Below are positions 1 through 5,187 of a stretch of DNA of 12,033 nt, piece after piece; positions within the stretch are counted from its first letter, which is position 1; each line of letters begins with the position of its first letter. The stretch is taken from contig CAVHDO010000040.1 of the NCBI GenBank assembly GCA_963634795.1, forward strand, positions 1 through 12,033. Direction: 5' to 3'. The stretch comes from UBA1822 sp963634795. Lineage in GTDB: Bacteria > Bacillota > Negativicutes > Veillonellales > Dialisteraceae. The notes under the pieces were generated by a model. That model made no database searches. It saw only the letters and a list, made by a program, of their open reading frames with translations, and was not told where the DNA came from. A program made the position numbers and the translations under genes.

Positions 1-117
1 CCTTTGGAGGAAGGTGGCGCGAAGCGCCGGATGATGGGTCGCCGAAGGCGCAATACAAAAATGTCGCGGAGCGACACCGCTAAAGTCTGACGTCTGATGT
101 CTGATCGTCTGACGTCT
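1..117 (+). repeat. Composite palindromic repeat, copy 1 (right half, cut by window edge)
   Basis: This is the 3' half of the element seen complete at 4091-4380 and 6185-6485. In order it holds the remains of a CCTTTGGAGGAAGG arm (1-14) and three small palindromes. These are GGCGC-GAA-GCGCC (16-28), CGCC-GAA-GGCG (40-50) and TGTCGC-GGA-GCGACA (62-76). An array of GTCTGAC/GTCTGAT units (84-117) follows. The third palindrome has loop GGA where other copies have GAA. The element ends about 65 bases before the yggS -10 box. Its 5' modules probably lie outside the window. Confidence 0.85.
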
Positions 118-181
118 CAATCTTGCTTGAGCAAAAAGTCAAGCAGTCACCAAGCTCAGCCTCTCATTTCTCGCACCAATG

Positions 182-190
182 TGATATAAT
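182..190 (+). promoter_or_regulatory. Extended -10 promoter for yggS
   Basis: TGA followed by a perfect TATAAT at 185-190 gives an extended -10 (TGnTATAAT). There is no recognisable -35 about 17 bp upstream, which fits extended -10 promoters. Transcription would start near 197 and give a leader of about 50 nt. That leader contains a small hairpin, ATCCG/CGGAT (204-219), before the Shine-Dalgarno at 236-242. Assignment is from sequence match only. Confidence 0.6.
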
Positions 191-247
191 ATTTTGTAAG
201 TGTATCCGTTTCTTCGGATTGCTTGCAAATTTTGGAAAGGAATTTTT

Positions 248-943
248 ATGTCGGATATTTCGGAGCGGCTTTCTTGCGTGCGGGCGCGCGTGGCGGAAGC
301 GGCGGCGCGGTCTCCGTTTCGTCAAGAGGTGACATTGGTCGCGGTGACGAAGTTTCATTCGCTTTCGGAAATGCGGGAGGCGATTGCGGCGGGTGTCACG
401 GATGTCGGGGAGAACCGGGTGCAGGAGCTGGAGGAGAAGCGGCGCGAGAGCGCGGGGGATTTTCCGGTGCGCTGGCATTTGCAGGGGCATTTGCAGCGGA
501 ACAAGGTGAAGAAGGCGGTCTCGCTGGCGGATTTGATTCAGTCGGCGGATTCTTTGGACATCTTGCGGGAAATCGAGAAGCGGGCCGCGGAGCTGGGAAA
601 ACGGCAGGAGGTGCTGCTGGAGTTCAATATTTCCGGAGAGGAAACGAAGTACGGGCTTTCGCCGGAGGATTTTGATTCGGCGGTGGCTTTGGTCAAGGGT
701 TTGCCTCATGTGCGGGTGCGCGGGCTGATGTGCATGGCGCCGCTTGAAGATTCGGAGCGGGTGCGGCCGGTCTTCCGCGAGGGGCGTAGGCTCTGGGAGC
801 GGCTCGGCGGGGAGTTCCCCGTCGGAGAAATCACGACGCTTTCGATGGGGATGACGAATGATTTCGAGGTCGCCATCGAGGAGGGCGCGACGATGGTGCG
901 GATAGGCACGGCGATTTTCGGAGCGAGAAGGAATAGCAGTTAG
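248..943 (+). CDS. yggS: YggS/YlmE-family pyridoxal-phosphate homeostasis protein
   Basis: A 231-residue cytosolic PLP-binding protein of the YggS/PROSC family. The family buffers free pyridoxal 5'-phosphate and affects amino-acid pools, and has no proven catalytic reaction. The PLP lysine is K35 in VAVTK, followed by the family signature GENRVQE. The C-terminal block LSMGMTNDFEVAI ... MVRIGTAIFGAR is also typical, and length is normal for the family. I chose ATG 248 because AAAGGAA (236-242) lies 5 nt upstream. The in-frame GTG at 200 lacks a ribosome binding site and would add 16 unrelated residues. In many Bacillota this gene (ylmE) directly precedes sepF; here about 380 bp of repeat separate them. 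Oddly, the last codons AGC-AGT-TAG belong to the tandem TTAGCAG array that follows, so the repeat supplies the stop. Confidence 0.95.
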   Translation: MSDISERLSCVRARVAEAAARSPFRQEVTLVAVTKFHSLSEMREAIAAGVTDVGENRVQELEEKRRESAGDFPVRWHLQGHLQRNKVKKAVSLADLIQSADSLDILREIEKRAAELGKRQEVLLEFNISGEETKYGLSPEDFDSAVALVKGLPHVRVRGLMCMAPLEDSERVRPVFREGRRLWERLGGEFPVGEITTLSMGMTNDFEVAIEEGATMVRIGTAIFGARRNSS

Positions 944-1078
944 CAGTTAGCAGTGAGTAGTGAGCAGTGCTGGTACGCGCCTCCGGCGCATTTTATAAAA
1001 ACAAATGCGCGGAGCGCGTTCCAGTCAGCCCTCTTCAGGAAGAGGGTGCCCGAAGGGCGGGTGATGGTCAACGTATGT
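935..1078 (+). repeat. Composite repeat copy 2, left arm of a head-to-head pair
   Basis: A half-element with the same modules as 4091-4215. It starts with a TTAGCAG/TGAGCAG tandem array (935-968), overlapping the last codons of yggS. Next is a hairpin pair around ATTTTATAAAA (977-1017). Then come CCCTCTT-CAGG-AAGAGGG (1029-1046), GCCC-GAA-GGGC (1048-1058) and the conserved GGGTGATGG tail. The same modules return in inverted orientation at 1140-1281, so the whole yggS–sepF gap is an imperfect 345-bp palindrome with a spacer of about 60 bp (1079-1139). The spacer itself holds a small inverted repeat (AAGTTTTCC/GGAAACT) and no gene. Confidence 0.9.
977..1017. terminator. Terminator-shaped double hairpin in repeat copy 2, left arm
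   Basis: GCGCC-TCC-GGCGC (977-989) is followed by ATTTTATAAAA. A second hairpin, GCGC-GGA-GCGC (1007-1017), lies beyond it. Each stem has a short T run on its far side when read towards the other, so the unit could terminate transcription from both directions. The T run is only four bases in the plus direction, so efficiency is doubtful. It lies 34 bp after the yggS stop. Confidence 0.4.
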
Positions 1079-1139
1079 TAGAAAAAAGTTTTCCAGCAGG
1101 AAACTATTTTTTAGCGAAATTGTTCTTTGCTGTATTTTC

Positions 1140-1281
1140 ACATAGAGTGACCATCATCCGCCCCTGCGGGGCACCTTCTTCTTGAAGAAGGCTAAGCGGT
1201 GTGCGCTTCGCGCGGTTTTTATAAAAAATGCGCCGGAGGCGCGTACCTAAACTGCTAATTGCTAACTACTCACTGCTAACT
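1140..1281 (-). repeat. Composite repeat copy 2, right arm (inverted)
   Basis: On the minus strand this reads in the same module order as the left arm. The order is TTAGCAG-type array (1281-1250), hairpin pair, CCTTCTTC-A-GAAGAAGG palindrome, GCCCC-TGC-GGGGC on the plus strand (1160-1172), and the ATGATGG tail. Stems differ from the left arm at paired positions: CTCTT/AAGAG becomes TTCTT/AAGAA, and GCCC/GGGC becomes GCCCC/GGGGC. Pairing is therefore kept although sequence is not. Confidence 0.88.
1203..1242. terminator. Bidirectional terminator-shaped double hairpin in repeat copy 2, right arm
   Basis: GCGC-TTC-GCGC (1203-1213) is followed by GGTTTTT. After ATAAAAAA comes GCGCC-GGA-GGCGC (1230-1242). 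Read on the plus strand the first hairpin precedes five T's. Read on the minus strand the second precedes six T's. It lies just upstream of the sepF pair, so it could insulate that operon from yggS. Confidence 0.45.
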
Positions 1282-1325
1282 GTAAACGGAGAAGTATTTC
1301 TGTATTTTTGGATATGAGGTGTGGT

Positions 1326-1853
1326 ATGGGTTGGCTCAGTAACGTGAAAAACAGTGTGAAGAATCAGTTCACCGATGAGTATGAGGATGAGGAATACATG
1401 GACGAGGAGGAAGAGATGACGGAGGAAGAGGCGCCGCGCGTGGTGCCGCGAGCTCCGGAGCGTCCGGCTCGTGTGGATCCGACGGCTGCGGTGCCGCGGC
1501 GTCCTGTTTCCTCTCATGTGGCGCCTCGCCAGGTCGGAAACAGTGCTGTGCGCCCGTACACGATGGTGGTGGTGAGTCCGCATGATTACAAGGATGCGGA
1601 GAAAATCGCCGATCACATCAAGCAGGGGCGTCCGGTGGTGATGAATATGGAATCGGCGGACGCGGATGCGGCGCAGCGGATTGTAGATTTCGTGCAGGGC
1701 GTGATGTACGCGACGGACGGTCATATGGACACGGTGGGCGACAAGATTTTCTTGTGCGCACCGAATAATATGGCGGTCTCGAAGGAGAATTTCGCGGCGT
1801 ATGCGGCGGGCGGCCTCTCGGATGGGGTGCCGCGCTTTGATTTGAATGATTGA
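1326..1853 (+). CDS. sepF: SepF-family cell division protein (first of two)
   Basis: A 175-residue SepF homologue. SepF binds the FtsZ C-terminus and tethers the Z-ring to the membrane. The N-terminus MGWLSNVKNSVKNQF fits the amphipathic membrane-targeting helix. Residues about 16-75 form a very acidic, then Pro/Arg-rich linker. The globular SepF domain runs from R76 (RPYTMVVVSP), through VVMNMESADADAAQRIVDFV, to KIFLCAPNN near the end. I prefer ATG 1326, with GAGGTG at 1316-1321, because it starts the protein at the canonical helix. TTG 1308 and ATG 1314 are in frame, with GGAGAAG at 1288-1294, and cannot be excluded. It opens the sepF–sepF–proC–ylmH run. No clear promoter was seen between the repeat and the start. 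Confidence 0.92.
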   Translation: MGWLSNVKNSVKNQFTDEYEDEEYMDEEEEMTEEEAPRVVPRAPERPARVDPTAAVPRRPVSSHVAPRQVGNSAVRPYTMVVVSPHDYKDAEKIADHIKQGRPVVMNMESADADAAQRIVDFVQGVMYATDGHMDTVGDKIFLCAPNNMAVSKENFAAYAAGGLSDGVPRFDLND

Positions 1854-1873
1854 TTTCGGTTTGAACGGGTGAC

Positions 1874-2350
1874 ATGGAATTTTTGAAACGTGTATGGCGC
1901 AGTTTCACGGGACTTTTTGCGGATCCGGACGAGGATTACGAAGAGGGTGAGCTGTGGGAGGAAGGGGAAACTCCGCAGGAAACGGCTTTGCCTTATCGGC
2001 GGGATTCGGTTTCTTCTTCCGGAATTACGAAACGAAGACCTCCGCAGGCGGTGCGGGCGAAGGCGCCGCTGTCGATTTTGGTGTCGACGCCGCGGGAGTT
2101 TTCGGATGTCCGCTCGGCGGCGCGTGCGCTGCAAGAGGGGAAAATCGTGGTCGTGCGGCTGGCGGAGGCGGATGAGGCTCTGGCGCAGCGTTTCACAGAT
2201 TTCTTGTCGGGCGCCGTATTTCTGGTGAACGGCGCGATGCAGCTCATCGGGGATGTCTTGGTCTGCACGCCGGAGACGGTGCACACGGAGACGGAGAATT
2301 TCCTGTATCGGGCGAGTGATTTTTCGGTGCCGTGGCGGCCTCGCGAATAA
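1874..2350 (+). CDS. SepF-family paralogue (second of two)
   Basis: A 158-residue second SepF-like protein, 20 bp after the first. It has the same plan: N-terminal amphipathic helix MEFLKRVWRSFTGLF, acidic stretch (residues 18-33) and basic linker. The SepF fold spans about 64-145, with LSILVSTPREFSDV, IVVVRLAEADEALAQRFTDFLSG and DVLVCTPETV. It keeps the FLSG turn typical of SepF, which the first copy has as FVQG. It has VVRL where the canonical protein has a VMNL-like strand. The two proteins are clearly diverged, so this is not a recent duplication. The weak GGGTGA immediately before ATG suggests coupling to the upstream gene. Function is by homology; it could partner with or regulate the first SepF, or bind another ligand. 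Confidence 0.85.
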   Translation: MEFLKRVWRSFTGLFADPDEDYEEGELWEEGETPQETALPYRRDSVSSSGITKRRPPQAVRAKAPLSILVSTPREFSDVRSAARALQEGKIVVVRLAEADEALAQRFTDFLSGAVFLVNGAMQLIGDVLVCTPETVHTETENFLYRASDFSVPWRPRE

Positions 2351-2364
2351 AAGGGAGTACGGGA

Positions 2365-3165
2365 ATGGGAAAAATTTTAATGGTCGGCGCGGGCGCGATG
2401 GGCGGCGCGATTTTGTCCGGGTGCCTGGCCAAAGGGCTTTGGAAACGGGAAGATGTCTTCATCAAGGAGCACACGCAGGCGCTGAGCGCGGAAAAGGCGG
2501 CGGCTTTCGGCGTGCAGGCGTCGGACGGCGGCCGGGAAGCGGCGGAGGCGGATCTGATTGTCTTGGCGGTGAAGCCGAATGTCGTGCCGGAGGCGGCGCG
2601 AGAGATGGGCAAGTTCTCGCCGAAGGGGACGGTGATTTCCATCGCGGCGGCGGTGACGGTGGCGGCGCTGGAATCGTATTTCCCGAAAGGGACGCGCATT
2701 GTCCGCGTGATGCCGAATACGCCGGCGGCGGTGGGCGAAGGTTTCGCGGCGATTACAAAAGGAAATGCGGCGACGGACGTGGATGCGGAAGCGGCCAAGG
2801 CGATTTTTGAGGCGCTGGGTCGTGCGGTCATCGTGCCGGAGCGACAGCTGGACGAACTGGGGGCGCTCTCGGGCGCGGGACCCGGTTATGCATTCGTGAT
2901 GATTGACGCTTTGTCGGACGCGGGGGTGAATATCGGGCTTTCGCGCGATGTTTCCATTCTGGCGGCGGCGCAGACTTTGTATGGCGCGGCGAAGATGGTC
3001 TTGGAAACGGGGAAACATCCGGCGGCGCTTCGCGATATGGTGACGAGCCCGGGCGGGACGACGATTGCGGGCATTGCGGCCATGGAGCGCGCAGGTCTCC
3101 GGTCGGCGATCATCGACGGCGTGGAAGCTTGCATGAAGAAATCGGACAGTATGGGACAGAAATAA
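2365..3165 (+). CDS. proC: Pyrroline-5-carboxylate reductase
   Basis: A 266-residue cytosolic enzyme that reduces 1-pyrroline-5-carboxylate to L-proline with NAD(P)H, the last step of proline synthesis. The N-terminal Rossmann motif is VGAGAMGG (residues 7-14). The middle shows VLAVKPN and VRVMPNTPAAVGEG. The C-terminal helical dimerisation domain carries LSGAGPGYAFVMIDALSDAGV and the ProC signature TSPGGTTIAGI. Length is standard. ATG 2365 is chosen because MGKILMVG is the expected N-terminus and AAGGGAG (2351-2357) is well placed; the longer in-frame start at 2332 overlaps the SepF gene. It sits between sepF and ylmH, where yggT/ylmG commonly lies in Bacillota. Confidence 0.96.
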   Translation: MGKILMVGAGAMGGAILSGCLAKGLWKREDVFIKEHTQALSAEKAAAFGVQASDGGREAAEADLIVLAVKPNVVPEAAREMGKFSPKGTVISIAAAVTVAALESYFPKGTRIVRVMPNTPAAVGEGFAAITKGNAATDVDAEAAKAIFEALGRAVIVPERQLDELGALSGAGPGYAFVMIDALSDAGVNIGLSRDVSILAAAQTLYGAAKMVLETGKHPAALRDMVTSPGGTTIAGIAAMERAGLRSAIIDGVEACMKKSDSMGQK

Positions 3166-3957
3166 ATGAAGGACAGAGAAAAAATTCTCCGCTATTTTGC
3201 GGCCTCGGGGGAGGAAGCGGGCGAAATCGCCGAGCGGCTTCTCGATTTGGCGGAGGCGGCGGATGGCGGGCGGCCTTTCACGGTGAGTCCGTTTCTGTCT
3301 CCTTTTGCCGTGCAAATCGGGATGACGATTGCGGCGCATACGCAGACGGTTTCCTGCCAAAGCAACGGCGGTTTTCACGAAGCGGAGCGGGTGCGGATCG
3401 CCTTCGTGCGGCAGGATTACGAAGGCCCGGTCGATTTCGGTATCACGGCGCTCAAGGTCACGTGGGATGCGCGCTATCGGCTCCTGGGTCATCGCGATGT
3501 CTTGGGCTCGCTCATGGGGCTCGGGATCGAGCGGGATGTTTTCGGAGATATTTTAATGGACGGCGCGTCGGCCGAGATCCTGGTCGATAGGAAAATGGCG
3601 CCGTGGTTGATGGAAAATTTCAAAAAAATCGCGATGGTGCCGGTCACGGTGACGGGAATGGATGTGGCCGACGTCACGCCGCCGAAGCAGGAGGCGAAAA
3701 TTGTTCGCGCGACAGTCGCTTCGCTCCGCTTGGATGCCGTCGGCGCGGCCGGTTTCGGCATTTCTCGCTCCAAAATGGCGAGTGCCATCGAGGGCGAGCG
3801 CGTGCAAGTGAATTGGCAGACGGCCAAGGGTCCCGCGCAGGCGGTGAAAGTCGGCGACGTCATCAGCTATCGCGGACGGGGCCGGATAGAAATCAAGGAG
3901 CTCACCGGGCAGAGCCGAAAGGGAAGGATCGGGGTGCTGATTGATCGGTATAAGTGA
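3166..3957 (+). CDS. ylmH: YlmH-family S4-domain RNA-binding protein
   Basis: A 263-residue YlmH homologue. The family has an N-terminal mixed domain and a C-terminal S4 RNA-binding domain; B. subtilis YlmH is associated with ribosome rescue and quality control and is encoded next to divIVA. Here the N-terminal half includes PFLSPFAVQIGM, YEGPVDFGITALKVTWDARYR and the conserved LGHRDVLGSLMGLGIERDVFGDI block. The S4 domain spans about 178-245 (ASLRLDAVGAAGFGISRSKM, GDVISYRGRGRIEI). Its ATG directly follows the proC stop (TAA-ATG) with no strong Shine-Dalgarno, so it probably depends on translational coupling. It is the last gene of this run. Confidence 0.93.
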   Translation: MKDREKILRYFAASGEEAGEIAERLLDLAEAADGGRPFTVSPFLSPFAVQIGMTIAAHTQTVSCQSNGGFHEAERVRIAFVRQDYEGPVDFGITALKVTWDARYRLLGHRDVLGSLMGLGIERDVFGDILMDGASAEILVDRKMAPWLMENFKKIAMVPVTVTGMDVADVTPPKQEAKIVRATVASLRLDAVGAAGFGISRSKMASAIEGERVQVNWQTAKGPAQAVKVGDVISYRGRGRIEIKELTGQSRKGRIGVLIDRYK

Positions 3958-4090
3958 GAATGGAGATGAGAGGTGGGGATTTTTCTTTGCTTGACTTTGG
4001 CGGCGTTTGTGATGGTGGCTGTGGCAAGATAGGGAAGAGGGAAGAGAGGCGTGGCTTTTTTCTGTTTCGCTTTTGTGGCAGGCGGGAGAC
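3958..4090. other. Non-coding purine-rich stretch preceding repeat copy 3
   Basis: No gene or clear terminator is visible. The stretch begins right after the ylmH stop with GAGATGAGAGG and ends in GGCAGGCGGGAGA (4077-4089) against the repeat. Both edges recur in the corresponding gap after speE (6064-6074 and 6171-6183). The repeated unit may therefore extend further left than the tandem array. The intervening sequence is poorly conserved between the two sites. Confidence 0.5.
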
Positions 4091-4380
4091 AGTTAGCAAT
4101 TAGCAGTGAGCAATTAGCAGTTCAGGTGCGCGCTTCGCGCGATTTATTATAAAATGCGGCGTAGCCGTTACCGCTTAGCCCTCTTCAGGAAGAGGGTGCC
4201 CGAAGGGCGGGTGATGGACGGCAGTATGTGAGGAAAAGCATAGCAGCCGTCACAAGTTAAGCTTTCCTTTGGCGGAAGGTGCCCGTAAGGGCGGATGATG
4301 GGACGCCGAAGGCGCATACAAAAATGTCGCGAAGCGACACCGCTAAAGTCTGACGTCTGATTGTCTGAAGTCTGACGTCT
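4091..4380 (+). repeat. Composite palindromic repeat, copy 3 (complete)
   Basis: A complete element. Modules in order are: TTAGCAR tandem array (4091-4125); hairpin pair around ATTTATTATAAAA (4129-4168); CCCTCTT-CAGG-AAGAGGG and GCCC-GAA-GGGC with a GGGTGATGG tail (4179-4216); a linker with its own inverted repeat (GTGATGGACGGC/GCCGTCAC, 4211-4252); a second palindrome block, CTTTCC/GGAAGG and GCCC-GTAA-GGGC with ATGATGGG (4261-4302); CGCC-GAA-GGCG; TGTCGC-GAA-GCGACA (4325-4339); and a GTCTGAC array to 4380. No open reading frame of interest is present. Confidence 0.9.
4129..4168. terminator. Terminator-shaped double hairpin in repeat copy 3
   Basis: CGCGC-TTC-GCGCG (4129-4141) is followed by an AT-rich ATTTATTATAAAA and then CGGC-GTA-GCCG (4157-4167). 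The T run is interrupted, so plus-strand termination after ylmH may be weak. The geometry matches the other copies. Confidence 0.4.
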
Positions 4381-4460
4381 TTACCACCAATGTGATACTG
4401 AGCAATTACAAACTGACGTCTCTATCCGGCTCGTCTCTCAAAATTTAACACGATAAATAC

Positions 4461-4487
4461 ACGGTCTTCCGGACCGTTTCCTATACT
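4461..4487 (+). promoter_or_regulatory. Inverted repeat and possible -10 upstream of divIVA
   Basis: ACGGTC-TTCCG-GACCGT (4461-4477) is a perfect 6-bp inverted repeat. TATACT follows at 4482-4487 and could be a -10 box, with a leader of about 38 nt to divIVA. No good -35 is found at 17 bp, and the inverted repeat would occupy that place, which would suit an activator or repressor site. Evidence is pattern only. Confidence 0.35.
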
Positions 4488-4530
4488 ACTTCCGTTTCTT
4501 ATATTTCATTTCAGAAAAGGAGAAAGATTT

Positions 4531-5187
4531 ATGATTACACCGATGGATATTCACAACAAGACATTCACGAAGGCGGTGCGGGGGTATGCGCCGGAGGAAG
4601 TGAACGGTTTTTTGGATGAGCTTGTGAGCGATTATGAGCGCATTTATCGGGAACATCGCGAGATGGAAGAGAAGATGGACACGCTGAAGACGAAGCTCGC
4701 GAATTACGAAAAAATCGAAGCCACGATGTCGAATACGCTGATTATGGCGCAGGAAACGGCGGAAAATGTGAAGAAGGCGGCGCAGAAGGAAGCGGATCTC
4801 GTTATCGCCGAAGCGAAAACGCAGGCGCGGCAGATTTTGGCCGAGTCGGAGCTGAATCGCCTGCGGATCAATGATTCGCTGATGAAAGCGGAAGGCGATA
4901 TGAAGCTGTATCTCGAAAAAATTCTCCTCAGCCTGAAATCGGCGACGTCCATGGTGGAAGCGGCAAAATCGGCTTGCGCGCCGGTGGTGATTGCGGGCTC
5001 GAAGGAAACGGAAGCCGTGAAGACGGAAGTGGCGCCGGAAGAAATGACGATTTCCATGGAAACGGAAGCGCCGACGACGATTGCGTCTCCGATTGCCGAG
5101 GCGATTGCCGATGCGGCGGGGTCGGATGAGATGCAGGAGCGTTTCGTCGAGGTCCCGGCTGAAGTTTTGACCGGGGAAACAAAATGA
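4531..5187 (+). CDS. divIVA: DivIVA-family cell division / polar scaffold protein
   Basis: A 218-residue DivIVA homologue. These proteins bind curved membrane at septa and poles and recruit partners. The N-terminal lipid-binding domain is very close to B. subtilis: ITPMDIHNKTFTKAVRGY, then EEVNGFLDELVSDYE. The tip pair F17-R18 of B. subtilis corresponds here to V16-R17, so the membrane-inserting aromatic is replaced by valine. Residues about 30-145 form a long charged coiled coil. The tail (about 150-218) is low-complexity and rich in Ala/Glu/Thr with 'ET' and 'AP' runs, without the usual Arg/Lys-rich end. AAGGAG (4517-4522) lies 8 nt before ATG. The stop overlaps the start of speE (ATGA), indicating coupled translation. 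Confidence 0.94.
   Translation: MITPMDIHNKTFTKAVRGYAPEEVNGFLDELVSDYERIYREHREMEEKMDTLKTKLANYEKIEATMSNTLIMAQETAENVKKAAQKEADLVIAEAKTQARQILAESELNRLRINDSLMKAEGDMKLYLEKILLSLKSATSMVEAAKSACAPVVIAGSKETEAVKTEVAPEEMTISMETEAPTTIASPIAEAIADAAGSDEMQERFVEVPAEVLTGETK

Noticed and set aside
84..117. GTCTGAC arrays considered as CRISPR repeats
   Set aside because: Units are 7-9 bp without unique spacers; a simple tandem array.
164..709. 181-residue minus-strand open frame across yggS
   Set aside because: Arg/His/Leu-rich translation opposite a well-recognised gene; a shadow of the G-rich coding strand.
967..1185. 72-residue open frame in the yggS–sepF gap
   Set aside because: Lies wholly within the palindromic repeats; no ribosome binding site or family.
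2377..3492. 371-residue minus-strand open frame across proC and ylmH
   Set aside because: Low-complexity Arg-rich antisense of two clear genes; no family resemblance.
3902..4099. Two minus-strand frames starting MLT(V/F)SRLP (3902-4099 and 6008-6193)
   Set aside because: The shared start comes from the repeat edge (array plus GGCAGGCGGGAGA); the rest does not match, so not a protein family.
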